This document shows positions 42,744 to 51,028 of a stretch of DNA of 64,000 bases, piece after piece (within the stretch, counting starts at the first letter, position 1; every line of letters begins with the position of its first letter). The notes under the pieces were generated by a model, which ran no database searches, was not told where the DNA came from, and saw only the letters and a program-made list of their open reading frames with translations. The translations under genes were made by a program, and so were the position numbers. The DNA comes from Rubrivivax sp. (GTDB lineage Bacteria; Pseudomonadota; Gammaproteobacteria; Burkholderiales; Burkholderiaceae_C). Location: positions 434,001-498,000 of the forward strand of contig JADJHR010000005.1 of NCBI GenBank assembly GCA_016707445.1, in the 5' to 3' direction.

Positions 42744-43538
42744 ATGCCCGAATCCCTCATCCTCGTCCACACCCAGGGGGCCGTGCGGGTGCTGACGCTG
42801 AATCGCCCGGCGCAGCTGAACAGCTTCACCGGAGCGATGCATGCCGAACTGCTGCCGGCGCTGCAGGCCGCAGCCGACGACTGCAGCGTTCGTGCCGTGG
42901 TGCTGACCGGTGCCGGTCGCGGCTTCTGTGCCGGCCAGGATCTGGGTGACCCGGCGATGAACAGCAGCGACGGTGGCGCACCCGACGTCGGCGGCGTGGT
43001 CGAGCGCCTGTACAAGCCGCTGGCGCTGCGTGTGCGCAGCATGCCGGTTCCGGTGATCGCCGCCGTGAACGGTGTTGCCGCGGGTGCCGGCGCCAACCTG
43101 GCCCTGGGCTGCGACCTGGTGGTGGCGGCGCGCAGCGCCAGCTTCATCCAGGCCTTTTCCAAGATCGGCCTCATTCCCGACTGCGGTGGCACCTGGTTGC
43201 TGCCGCGCCTGGTCGGCCGCGCGCGTGCGCTGGGACTGGCGCTGACCGGCGACAAGCTGCCCGCCGAAGAGGCCAGGGCCCTGGGCCTGATCTGGCAGGT
43301 GGTAGACGACGCTTTGCTGATGGACACCGCGCTGGCGCTGGCCACCAAGCTGGCCGCGATGCCGACACGGGCGCTGGCCGCGACGCGCCAGGCCCTGGAC
43401 GACGCACTGCAGCTTGACTACGCCGGCGCGCTCGACCTGGAGGCGCGACAGCAGGGTGAGCTGGGCCGCAGTGCCGACTTCGCCGAAGGCGTGGCGGCAT
43501 TCATGGCCAAGCGCGCGGCCGTCTTCAAGGACCGCTGA
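42744..43538 (+). CDS. paaG: 1,2-epoxyphenylacetyl-CoA isomerase
   Basis: 264-residue crotonase-fold enzyme. The oxyanion-hole segment is GRGFCAGQDLGDP, the second is NGVAAGAGANLALGCDLVVAA, and the acid Asp lies in IGLIPDCGGTW, as in PaaG. It isomerises the ring epoxide made by PaaABCE to the seven-membered oxepin-CoA. It is the first gene of the operon, with CGGAGA seven bases before ATG; paaI follows after two bases. Confidence 0.92.
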   Translation: MPESLILVHTQGAVRVLTLNRPAQLNSFTGAMHAELLPALQAAADDCSVRAVVLTGAGRGFCAGQDLGDPAMNSSDGGAPDVGGVVERLYKPLALRVRSMPVPVIAAVNGVAAGAGANLALGCDLVVAARSASFIQAFSKIGLIPDCGGTWLLPRLVGRARALGLALTGDKLPAEEARALGLIWQVVDDALLMDTALALATKLAAMPTRALAATRQALDDALQLDYAGALDLEARQQGELGRSADFAEGVAAFMAKRAAVFKDR

Positions 43539-43540
43539 GC

Positions 43541-44005
43541 ATGGACGCAGCCATTGCCACTGCACAGCAGGTGGCCGACGCCGTGCGCGACGCCATGTGG
43601 AAGGACGACCGTGCGTCGCAGTCGCTGGGCATCGAGGTGCTGGCCGTCGGCCCCGGCAGCGCCACCTTGCGCATGGTGGTGCGCGCCGACATGCTGAACA
43701 GCCACCGCATCTGCCACGGCGGGCTGATGACCACGCTGGCCGATTCGGCCTTCGCCTTTGCCTGCAACGCCTACAACGAGTCGACCGTGGCCGCGGGCTT
43801 CGACGTCAACATCATCGCCAGCGCGCGCCTGGGCGATGTGCTCACCGCCACCGCCACCGAACTGGCGCGCACGCGCCGCACCGGCATCTACGACATCGAA
43901 CTGCGCGACCAGAACGGCCGTCGCCTGCTGGCCTTTCGCGGCCGCTCGATGACGCTGCTGGGCACGCACATCGTGCCCACGCTGCGCAGTACCCGAGGAG
44001 ACTGA
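43541..44005 (+). CDS. paaI: Hydroxyphenylacetyl-CoA thioesterase
   Basis: 154-residue hot-dog-fold thioesterase. The PaaI signature ICHGGLMTTLADSAFAFACN includes the HGG and catalytic Asp, followed by FDVNIIASARLGDVLTATA. In phenylacetate catabolism it hydrolyses dead-end CoA esters such as hydroxyphenylacetyl-CoA, releasing trapped CoA. It sits two bases after paaG and directly abuts paaK. Confidence 0.93.
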   Translation: MDAAIATAQQVADAVRDAMWKDDRASQSLGIEVLAVGPGSATLRMVVRADMLNSHRICHGGLMTTLADSAFAFACNAYNESTVAAGFDVNIIASARLGDVLTATATELARTRRTGIYDIELRDQNGRRLLAFRGRSMTLLGTHIVPTLRSTRGD

Positions 44006-45313
44006 ATGCCCGTCAAGCATCCCAAGCCCGGCGACCTGGAGCCGATCGAGCGCGCCAGCCGCGACGAGTTGCAGGCGCTGCAACTGCAACGACTGCGCAA
44101 GACGCTGCAGCATGCCTACGACAACGTGCCGCATTACCGGCGCGTCTTCGACGCCCACGGCGTGCATCCGTCGGACTGCCGGCAGCTGAGCGACCTGGCC
44201 CGGTTTCCGTTCACGGCCAAGTCCGACCTGCGTGAGCACTACCCCTTCGGCATGTTCGCGGTGCCGCGCGAGCAGGTGGTGCGCATCCATGCCTCGTCGG
44301 GCACCACCGGCAAGCCCACCGTGGTCGGCTACACGGCCGGCGACATCGAACGTTGGTCACAGCTGGGCGCGCGGTCGATCCGCGCCGCCGGTGGGCGCCC
44401 CGGCGACATCGTGCATGTGGCCTATGGCTATGGCCTGTTCACCGGCGGCCTGGGTGCGCACTACGGCGCCGAGAAGCTGGGCTGCACGGTGATCCCGATG
44501 AGCGGCGGCCAGACCGAAAAGCAGGTGCAGCTGATCGAGGACTTCCGCCCCGACATCATCATGGTCACGCCCAGCTACATGCAGGTGATCGTCGAGGAGT
44601 TCCGCCGCCAGGGCAAGGACGCGCGTGCGATGTCGGTCAGCGTCGGCATCTTCGGCGCCGAACCCTGGACCGAGGCCATGCGCCGCGACATCGAGGCCAG
44701 CGCCGGCCTGGACGCGGTGGACATCTACGGCCTGAGCGAAGTGATGGGCCCGGGCGTGGCCAGCGAATGTGTCGAGACCAAGGACGGCCCGGTGATCTGG
44801 GAGGACCATTTCCTGCCCGAGATCGTCGACCCCGAGACCGGGCAGGTGTTGCCCGACGGCGAAGAAGGCGAGCTGGTCTTCACCACGCTGACCAAGGAGG
44901 CGCTGCCCGTCATCCGCTACCGCACGCGCGACCTGACGCGGCTGCTGCCGCCCACGGCGCGCAGCATGCGGCGCATGGGCAAGATCGTCGGCCGCAGCGA
45001 CGACATGCTGATCATCCGCGGCGTCAACCTGTTCCCGACCCAGGTCGAGGAACTCGTGCTGCAGCACGGCCAGCTGTCCGGGCAGTACCAGCTGGTGGTC
45101 ACGCGCAACGCACTGCTTGACGAGGTGCAGGTGCGCTGCGAGCTGCAGCCCGAGCATGGCCAGGACGATCGCGACGACATTGCGCGCGAACTGCAGCACC
45201 GCATCAAGACCTTGATCGGAGTCAGCACCACGGTGGACGTGGGGTTGCCGGACTCGATCGAGCGCACGCTGGTGGGCAAGGCCCGCCGGGTCATCGACAA
45301 GCGGCCGAAGTAA
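44006..45313 (+). CDS. paaK: Phenylacetate-CoA ligase
   Basis: 435 residues, typical for this short branch of the adenylating enzymes. The N-terminal RLRKTLQHAYDNVPHYRRVF is followed by the P-loop HASSGTTGKPTVVGYT, then YGLSEVMGPGVASEC, the hinge RSDDMLIIRGVNLFPTQ and the C-terminal Lys in LVGKARRV. It activates phenylacetate with ATP and CoA, the entry step to the pathway encoded around it. A nine-base gap with AAGGAG leads to paaA. Confidence 0.95.
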   Translation: MPVKHPKPGDLEPIERASRDELQALQLQRLRKTLQHAYDNVPHYRRVFDAHGVHPSDCRQLSDLARFPFTAKSDLREHYPFGMFAVPREQVVRIHASSGTTGKPTVVGYTAGDIERWSQLGARSIRAAGGRPGDIVHVAYGYGLFTGGLGAHYGAEKLGCTVIPMSGGQTEKQVQLIEDFRPDIIMVTPSYMQVIVEEFRRQGKDARAMSVSVGIFGAEPWTEAMRRDIEASAGLDAVDIYGLSEVMGPGVASECVETKDGPVIWEDHFLPEIVDPETGQVLPDGEEGELVFTTLTKEALPVIRYRTRDLTRLLPPTARSMRRMGKIVGRSDDMLIIRGVNLFPTQVEELVLQHGQLSGQYQLVVTRNALLDEVQVRCELQPEHGQDDRDDIARELQHRIKTLIGVSTTVDVGLPDSIERTLVGKARRVIDKRPK

Positions 45314-45322
45314 GGAGAAACG

Positions 45323-46324
45323 ATGTACACGCAAGCCATGGACACCGGCCCGAAAGAAGAGCGCAAGGCCGTGCGCTCGGCGGCAGAGGCCGAGCTCGAG
45401 GCGCGCTTCGAGTCGCACATCGACGAAGGCGACTTCATCGAGGCCAAGGACTGGATGCCCGAGCACTACCGCAAGACCCTGGTGCGCCAGATCAGCCAGC
45501 ATGCGCACAGCGAGATCGTGGGCATGCTGCCGGAGGGCAACTGGGTGACGCGCGCACCCACGCTCAAGCGCAAGGCGATCCTGCTGGCCAAGGTCCAGGA
45601 CGAGGGCGGCCACGGCCTGTACCTGTACGCCGCCGCCGAGACGCTGGGCACCAGCCGCGACCAGATGATCGACGCGCTGCACAGCGGCCGCGCCAAGTAC
45701 AGCAGCATCTTCAACTACCCGACGCTGAGCTGGGCCGACATCGGCGTGATCGGCTGGCTGGTCGATGGCGCGGCGATCATGAACCAGGTGCCGCTGACGC
45801 GCTGCAGCTACGCGCCGTATGCACGCGCCATGGTTCGCATCTGCCGCGAAGAAAGCTTTCACCAGCGCCAGGGTTTCGACGCACTGAACGTGATGATGCG
45901 AGAGGGCACGGCGGCGCAGAAGGCGATGGTGCAGGACGCGGTGGACCGCTGGTGGTGGCCCAGCCTGATGATGTTCGGCCCGCCCGATGGCGAAAGCACC
46001 CACGGTGCACAAAGCGCGCGCTGGGGCATCAAGCGCATCAGCAACGACGACCTGCGGCAGAAGTTCGTCGACGCCACCACCGATCAGGCCAAGGTGCTGG
46101 GCGTGACACCGCCCGACCCCTTGTTGAAGTGGAACGACGACCGCGGTCACTACGACTTCGGGCCCATCGACTGGGCCGAGTTCTGGCGCGTGGTCGGTGG
46201 CCACGGACCCTGCAACCGCGAGCGGCTGGACGCCCGCATCAAGGCCTGGGACGACGGTGCCTGGGTGCGTGACGCGGCCATGGCCTACGCACGCAAACAG
46301 ACGATGAAAAAGGAGGCTGCATGA
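45323..46324 (+). CDS. paaA: Phenylacetyl-CoA epoxidase catalytic subunit A
   Basis: 333 residues. The di-iron ligands lie in the four-helix bundle motifs KVQDEGGHGLYLYAA and CREESFHQRQG, the hallmark of PaaA. It inserts one oxygen atom into the ring of phenylacetyl-CoA to give the 1,2-epoxide, forming the catalytic core with PaaC and bridged by PaaB. The stop overlaps paaB as ATGA. Confidence 0.96.
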   Translation: MYTQAMDTGPKEERKAVRSAAEAELEARFESHIDEGDFIEAKDWMPEHYRKTLVRQISQHAHSEIVGMLPEGNWVTRAPTLKRKAILLAKVQDEGGHGLYLYAAAETLGTSRDQMIDALHSGRAKYSSIFNYPTLSWADIGVIGWLVDGAAIMNQVPLTRCSYAPYARAMVRICREESFHQRQGFDALNVMMREGTAAQKAMVQDAVDRWWWPSLMMFGPPDGESTHGAQSARWGIKRISNDDLRQKFVDATTDQAKVLGVTPPDPLLKWNDDRGHYDFGPIDWAEFWRVVGGHGPCNRERLDARIKAWDDGAWVRDAAMAYARKQTMKKEAA

Positions 46325-46614
46325 GCGACGCCAAACAGGAATGGCCCTTGTGGGAAGTGTTCGTGCGCCCCAAGGCCGGGCTCGATCACAAGCACTGCGG
46401 CAGCTTGCACGCCAGCGACGCCAAGATGGCGATCCAGATGGCGCGTGAGGTCTACACCCGGCGCCAGGAAGGCACCAGCGTGTGGGTGGTGCGCAGCAGC
46501 GACATCACGGCCAGCGACCCGGCCGACAAGGACATGTACTTCGACCCGATGGAAGACAAGGTCTACCGCCACCCCACGTTCTACGAACTGCCCGATTCCG
46601 TGAACCACATGTGA
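46321..46614 (+). CDS. paaB: Phenylacetyl-CoA epoxidase subunit B
   Basis: 97 residues, matching the family length. The sequence EWPLWEVFVRPKAGLDHKHCG and the ending KVYRHPTFYELPDSVNHM are characteristic. It is a small bridging subunit that links PaaAC heterodimers. It is coupled to both neighbours: ATGA with paaA and a one-base overlap (TGATG) with paaC. Confidence 0.96.
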   Translation: MSDAKQEWPLWEVFVRPKAGLDHKHCGSLHASDAKMAIQMAREVYTRRQEGTSVWVVRSSDITASDPADKDMYFDPMEDKVYRHPTFYELPDSVNHM

Positions 46615-47441
46615 TGAACATGGCCGTCGTCACCGAAACACTGCAACTGCGGCTCACGCCCCCGGTGCGCTACGTGCTGCGTTGGGCCGATACCGCACTC
46701 ATCCATGCCCAGCGTCTGGCCGAATGGTGCGGCCATGGCCCGGTGCTGGAAGAAGACATCGCGCTGACCAACATGGCGCTCGACCTCGTGGGCCAGGCGC
46801 GTGGCCTGCTCACGCTAGCCGGGCAGCTCGAAGCTCAGGGCCGCGCTACGCCCTTCGACGAGGACGCGCTGGCCTTCTGGCGCGACGAGCGCGACTACCT
46901 CAACCTGACCCTGGTCGAGCAGCCGATGCGGCGCAGCAGCGCGCATTCGCCGGGCGGTGACTTCGCCGACACGGTGCTGCGCAACCTGCTCCTGGCCAGC
47001 TGGTTCAAGCAGGGCTGGAAGGGCCTGCTGACATCCAGCGATGCCGAGCTTGCGGCGGTTGCCGCGAAGGCGCTGAAAGAAGCGCGCTACCACCAGCAGC
47101 ACGCCGCCGACTGGGTGGTCCGCCTGGGTGACGGCAGCGACGAATCGCAGCAGCGCATGCGCGCCGCGTTGCTGCGCGCCTGGCCATACACCGCCGAGAT
47201 GTTCGTCGACGACGCGGTCGACACCGCCGCCGCTGCCAGCGGCCTGGGGCCGGCGCGCAGCGCCTTGCGTGCGGCCTGGCTGGCCGAGGTCGGCCAGGTG
47301 CTGGACGAGGCCACGCTGGCGCTGCCGGCTGACCCGCAGTCCGTCAGCACCGGCACGCAAGGCGTGCACAGCGAGCACATGGGCTTCATCCTGGCCGAGA
47401 TGCAGTCGCTGCAGCGGCGCTTTCCGGGCGGCGTGTGGTGA
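46614..47441 (+). CDS. paaC: Phenylacetyl-CoA epoxidase structural subunit C
   Basis: 275 residues. It is the non-catalytic ferritin-like partner of PaaA, with LALTNMALDLVGQARGLL-type helix content (here ALTNMALDLVGQARG), ERDYLNLTLVEQP and the terminal HSEHMGFILAEMQSLQR. I start at ATG 46614; ATG 46620 is an alternative two codons on. The stop overlaps paaD as GTGA. Confidence 0.94.
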   Translation: MNMAVVTETLQLRLTPPVRYVLRWADTALIHAQRLAEWCGHGPVLEEDIALTNMALDLVGQARGLLTLAGQLEAQGRATPFDEDALAFWRDERDYLNLTLVEQPMRRSSAHSPGGDFADTVLRNLLLASWFKQGWKGLLTSSDAELAAVAAKALKEARYHQQHAADWVVRLGDGSDESQQRMRAALLRAWPYTAEMFVDDAVDTAAAASGLGPARSALRAAWLAEVGQVLDEATLALPADPQSVSTGTQGVHSEHMGFILAEMQSLQRRFPGGVW

Positions 47442-47971
47442 GTGCCGTGCTGGCCAAGGCAAATGCCGATGCCGAATCCGCGACTGCCCGTGCCTGGGCG
47501 GTGCTGGAGCAGGTGCCCGACCCCGAGGTGCCGGTGGTGTCGGTGTGTGACCTGGGCATCGTTCGCGACGTGGCCGTGCAGGGGCAGGGCGTGGCTGTGG
47601 TGCTGACGCCCACCTACAGCGGCTGCCCGGCCACCGAGGTGATCGCGCAGAGCGTGCACGACGCACTGGCGGGCGCCGGCTTCGACCCCGTGACCGTCAG
47701 CACCCGCCGCGCCCCGGCCTGGACCACCGACTGGATCAGCGACGCCGGACGCCGCAAGCTGCGCGCCTACGGCATTGCGCCGCCGAGCGGAAACGCCGCT
47801 GTGCACGACGATGGGCCGCGACCGATCCGCATCCACGCCCGCGGCGTGGACTGCCCACGCTGCGGCAGCAGCCAGACCGAGAAGCTGTCGGCCTTCGGGT
47901 CGACCGCCTGCAAGGCGCTGTACCGCTGTCTGGCCTGCCGTGAACCTTTCGAATACTTCAAACCCATCTGA
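47438..47971 (+). CDS. paaD: PaaD, MIP18/SufT-like iron-sulphur maturation factor
   Basis: 177 residues. The N-terminal MIP18-family domain has VPDPEVPVVSVCDLGIVRDV and TYSGCPATEVI. The C-terminus has a four-Cys zinc-ribbon-like module (CPRCGSSQ and CKALYRCLACREPF). PaaD is thought to help assemble the cluster of PaaE or otherwise mature the epoxidase. The GTG start at 47438 overlaps the paaC stop; the next gene begins seven bases after its stop. Confidence 0.92.
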   Translation: MSAVLAKANADAESATARAWAVLEQVPDPEVPVVSVCDLGIVRDVAVQGQGVAVVLTPTYSGCPATEVIAQSVHDALAGAGFDPVTVSTRRAPAWTTDWISDAGRRKLRAYGIAPPSGNAAVHDDGPRPIRIHARGVDCPRCGSSQTEKLSAFGSTACKALYRCLACREPFEYFKPI

Positions 47972-47978
47972 GGCCTCG

Positions 47979-49055
47979 ATGAGCGGCTTGCATTTCCACC
48001 CCCTGCGCGTGCGCGAGGTGCGCCCCGACACCGACGATGCGATGGTCGTCAGCTTCGACGTCCCGGCCGAGTTGCGCAGCCGCTTCGACTTCCAGCCCGG
48101 CCAGTACCTCACGCTGCGCCAGGTGCACGACGGCCAGGACTTGCGCCGTTCATATTCGATCTGTGCCGCCGCCGGCGAGAGCCTGCGTGTGGGCGTACGG
48201 CGGGTGTCGGGCGGTGCCTTCTCGACCTGGCTGCACCAGGTGCTGAAGGCCGGCGACACCATCGACGTGATGGAACCGCAGGGCCGATTCGGAGCCGCGG
48301 CGCTGCCGTCGAAGAAGGCCCGCCACATCTTGTGCATTGCCGGCGGCAGTGGCATCACGCCCATCCTGGCGATCATCAAGACCGTGCTGGCCGCCGAGCC
48401 GGGCAGCCGCGTCACGCTGCTGTACGGCAACCGCAATGCGGCGTCGACGATGTTCAAGGAAGAGCTCGAGGACCTGAAGAACCGCCATCTGACGCGGCTG
48501 GCGCTGCACCCGGTGTTTTCGCGCGAGCAGGTCGATTCGCCGCTGAACATGGGTCGGCTCGATCGCGACAAGGTGACGCAGTTCCTGCGGCTGATCGGCC
48601 CGGCGCAAGTCGATCAGGCCTTCGTCTGCGGGCCCTTTGCCTTCAACGACGAGGCCGAGACCGCCTTGCTGGCTGCCGGCATCGATGCGGCGCGCATCCA
48701 CATCGAACGCTTCGGCGTGCCGCCATCGGCGGCCGACGCCACGCTGCACGCACCGCAGGCGGGTGACGCCACGACCGCCACCATCACCGTGGTGCGCGAC
48801 GGGCTGACGCGCGAGATCGGCTTCCTGCCCAGCGACGACAGCATCCTGGCCGCGGCGTCGCGTGCCGGCATGGACGTGCCTTACTCGTGCAAGTCGGGCG
48901 TGTGCGCCACCTGCCGCGCCAAGCTGATCGAGGGCAGGGTGCGCATGGACCGCAACTTCGCGCTCGAACAGGCCGATCTCGACGCCGGTTTCATCCTCAC
49001 CTGCCAGTCGCACCCGCTGACCGATCACGTGGTCGTCTCGTTCGACGACCGCTGA
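47979..49055 (+). CDS. paaE: Phenylacetyl-CoA epoxidase reductase
   Basis: 358 residues: an FAD domain (RSYSICAAAG), an NADPH domain (CIAGGSGITPILAI, AFVCGPFAFND) and a C-terminal plant-type [2Fe-2S] ferredoxin domain (CKSGVCATCRAKL with the fourth Cys in ILTCQSHP). It supplies electrons from NADPH to the PaaA di-iron site. The domain order equals that of the broken VanB of this window, but this gene is intact. Confidence 0.96.
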   Translation: MSGLHFHPLRVREVRPDTDDAMVVSFDVPAELRSRFDFQPGQYLTLRQVHDGQDLRRSYSICAAAGESLRVGVRRVSGGAFSTWLHQVLKAGDTIDVMEPQGRFGAAALPSKKARHILCIAGGSGITPILAIIKTVLAAEPGSRVTLLYGNRNAASTMFKEELEDLKNRHLTRLALHPVFSREQVDSPLNMGRLDRDKVTQFLRLIGPAQVDQAFVCGPFAFNDEAETALLAAGIDAARIHIERFGVPPSAADATLHAPQAGDATTATITVVRDGLTREIGFLPSDDSILAAASRAGMDVPYSCKSGVCATCRAKLIEGRVRMDRNFALEQADLDAGFILTCQSHPLTDHVVVSFDDR

Positions 49056-49056
49056 C

Positions 49057-49689
49057 GTGGCCCGCCCGCGCGCCGCCCGCTACGACGGGCAACGCGATCA
49101 GATCCTGGCGCGGGCGGCCGAACTGTTTGCGCGCCAGGGCTACACCGCAACCACGATGAATCAGGTGGCGGCGGCCTGCGGCGTCACCAAGCCCACGCTG
49201 TACCACTACGTTGCCGACAAGCAGAGCCTGCTGCTGCACATTGCGGCCGGTCATGTCGAACGTCTGGAGCGCCTGGCGCATGACGTGCAGGAGCAGGTGC
49301 TGGAGCAGACGCTGACGCCGGCGGCGCGGCTGCGCCTGCTGATCGAGCGCTTCATGCAGGCCTATGCGCATGCGCAGAACGAACACCGCGTTTTGACCGA
49401 GGACGTGCGCTTTCTGCCCGACGCGCAGCGGCTGCAGGTACTGGCCGGGCAGCGTCGCGTGGTGGCCGGATTTGCCGACGCGGTGGCGGCGCTGCGCCCC
49501 GAGCTGCGGGCGGCGCGACTGCACCAGCCGCTGACCATGCTGCTGTTCGGCATGATGAACTGGACTTTCACCTGGCTGCGCCGCGACGGTGCGCTGAGCT
49601 ACGAGGCCCTGGGCGACATGGTGGCCGACCTGTTCTGCGGCGGCGTGTTCGCGGTGGCCACCGGCGAGACGCGGCAGCCCGGGGCCTGA
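49057..49689 (+). CDS. paaR: TetR-family regulator, probable PaaR
   Basis: 210 residues. The N-terminal helix-turn-helix is TMNQVAAACGVTKPTLYHYVADKQ and the C-terminal region is a ligand-binding all-helical domain. The GTG start lies one base after the paaE stop, so it is co-transcribed with the operon. By analogy with PaaR it would repress the operon until phenylacetyl-CoA binds. The palindrome in front of paaG is the likely target. The last 91 bases overlap the 3' end of the convergent unknown gene. Confidence 0.88.
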   Translation: MARPRAARYDGQRDQILARAAELFARQGYTATTMNQVAAACGVTKPTLYHYVADKQSLLLHIAAGHVERLERLAHDVQEQVLEQTLTPAARLRLLIERFMQAYAHAQNEHRVLTEDVRFLPDAQRLQVLAGQRRVVAGFADAVAALRPELRAARLHQPLTMLLFGMMNWTFTWLRRDGALSYEALGDMVADLFCGGVFAVATGETRQPGA

Positions 49690-50735
49690 CGCGACACTCG
49701 AGGCAGCCGGCCCTGCGTCGGCAGGCACCAGCCGTCGGTGGCCGCCGCCGGCTCGTGCACCAGCATGCGCAAGCCGCCCAGACCCGCATGGGCCAGGCGC
49801 TGCAGCAGTGCTTCGGCCTCGTCGATGCCCAGCTGAACGGCAAACTGCGACCAGCGGCGCTGGACGCGGCCGTCGGTCCAGGCGTCTTCCTGCGCCCAGC
49901 GCAGCATGCGCGGCGTGGCGTCGCAGGGGATCGCCATCAGGCGCGCGGCCAGGGCACCCACGAAGAGGTTGAAGTCGTGGCGCAGCTCGCTGCGCAGCAG
50001 GTCGGCAATGGCGCGGGCGCGGTGGCTCCAGCCCGCTGCCTGCAGGCGCAGCGTGAACAGCGCCTGCAGGCCCTGGCTGGCGTTGAGCACGCGCACGCGG
50101 TTGGGCGGCAGCACGAACAGCGGAATGCGCGCCGATACGGCGGCCGGCGCCTGCACGGCCAGGCTCATCAGCGTGGCCAGGCGGCGCCAGGCGGCCAGGT
50201 CCATGCCGTCTTGCAGCCCGTCTTCGGCAACGCCGTCGCGCGCCAGGCGCTCGGTGTGCGCCATCACCTGCGCCGCGGTGCGGCCGGCCTTGGCCCTGGC
50301 CGCGGCGCGGCTCAGCAACACCAGGTTGCCGGCGGCGTAGCCGGCGTCTTCACGCAAGCGTGTCACCACCGGTGCCGCATCGCCCTGCAGCGCACCCCCC
50401 AGCAGCACGCGGGTGACGGGGCAGACCGGCGTCTCGATCTGCAGCAGATGGTGTGGCGTGACCTGCTGCATCTCGAACTCGACGCCTTCGCGCCAGGCCT
50501 GCAGGCGCAGAGCCAGCCACTGTCGCAAGCCGCGCGGGCCGGCCGGCGTGCGCAGACCAAACAGCGCGCGGCCGGCCCGCCAGCCCTGACAGACCGCGGT
50601 GCCGTCGAGCATCAGCTCGGCCGGTGGCACCAGCGCATGGCGGGCATGGTCGAAGCCGATGTCGAAGCCGATGCGATCCAGCGGGCTGGTGTGGTCGAAG
50701 CCCGGGGTGTCGAAAGCGAGCGGGGTCTGGGTCAA
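49599..50735 (-). CDS. Hypothetical protein, possible degenerate HNH-like core
   Basis: 378 residues from TTG 50735, chosen because AAGGAG lies directly upstream at normal spacing; ATG choices further upstream lack this. Not confidently recognised. The stretch ETPVCPVTRVLL, then LREDAGYAAGNLVLLSRAAARAK resembles the end of HNH-type domains (Cys, then Asp-x-Gly-Tyr-x3-N), but only one Cys pair half is present and the His residues are missing, so nuclease activity is doubtful. The C-terminal half is helical with many Arg/Ala, and the final 30 residues, which overlap paaR, look random. The start region is Asp/Phe-rich. Confidence 0.6.
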   Translation of the reverse strand: MTQTPLAFDTPGFDHTSPLDRIGFDIGFDHARHALVPPAELMLDGTAVCQGWRAGRALFGLRTPAGPRGLRQWLALRLQAWREGVEFEMQQVTPHHLLQIETPVCPVTRVLLGGALQGDAAPVVTRLREDAGYAAGNLVLLSRAAARAKAGRTAAQVMAHTERLARDGVAEDGLQDGMDLAAWRRLATLMSLAVQAPAAVSARIPLFVLPPNRVRVLNASQGLQALFTLRLQAAGWSHRARAIADLLRSELRHDFNLFVGALAARLMAIPCDATPRMLRWAQEDAWTDGRVQRRWSQFAVQLGIDEAEALLQRLAHAGLGGLRMLVHEPAAATDGWCLPTQGRLPRVSRQAPGCRVSPVATANTPPQNRSATMSPRAS

Positions 50736-50752
50736 GGAGGACTCCTTCGAAT

Positions 50753-50769
50753 ACCGGCGGTCCGCCGGT
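50753..50769. promoter_or_regulatory. 17-bp palindrome ACCGGCGG-T-CCGCCGGT
   Basis: A perfect inverted repeat with one central base lies 18 bases upstream of the hypothetical gene start and about 260 bases before the TolA-like gene. It could be an operator for a dimeric regulator or a hairpin. The remaining 50770-51028 interval has a GACAAT box at 50895-50900 and otherwise nothing I can support. Confidence 0.3.
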
Positions 50770-51028
50770 GGGATGGAAGGCAGTCTGCCGGCTGGGTGGC
50801 TCAAATACCGAGCCAGCGCTGCCGCACCCCCGCAGGGCCATGGGCTGCGGGCCATCGCGGCAGGTCCGGCCTTCGGCTGAGGCAGCTTGGCGTGGACAAT
50901 CGACCCCATGGGGTTGACGAAGGGTTTCAAGACGTCTTGGCCAGACGCGTGCGCGGCGCGGGCCAGGTCGGCCGTGCACTGCGCCCCTGGCCGTCCGGCG
51001 CTGCGCCTGCATTGGCGCTGACCCACCG

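Noticed and set aside
49599..50735. Calling the unknown protein an HNH endonuclease
   Set aside because: The key His residues and the second metal-binding Cys pair are not present, so the similarity is too partial.
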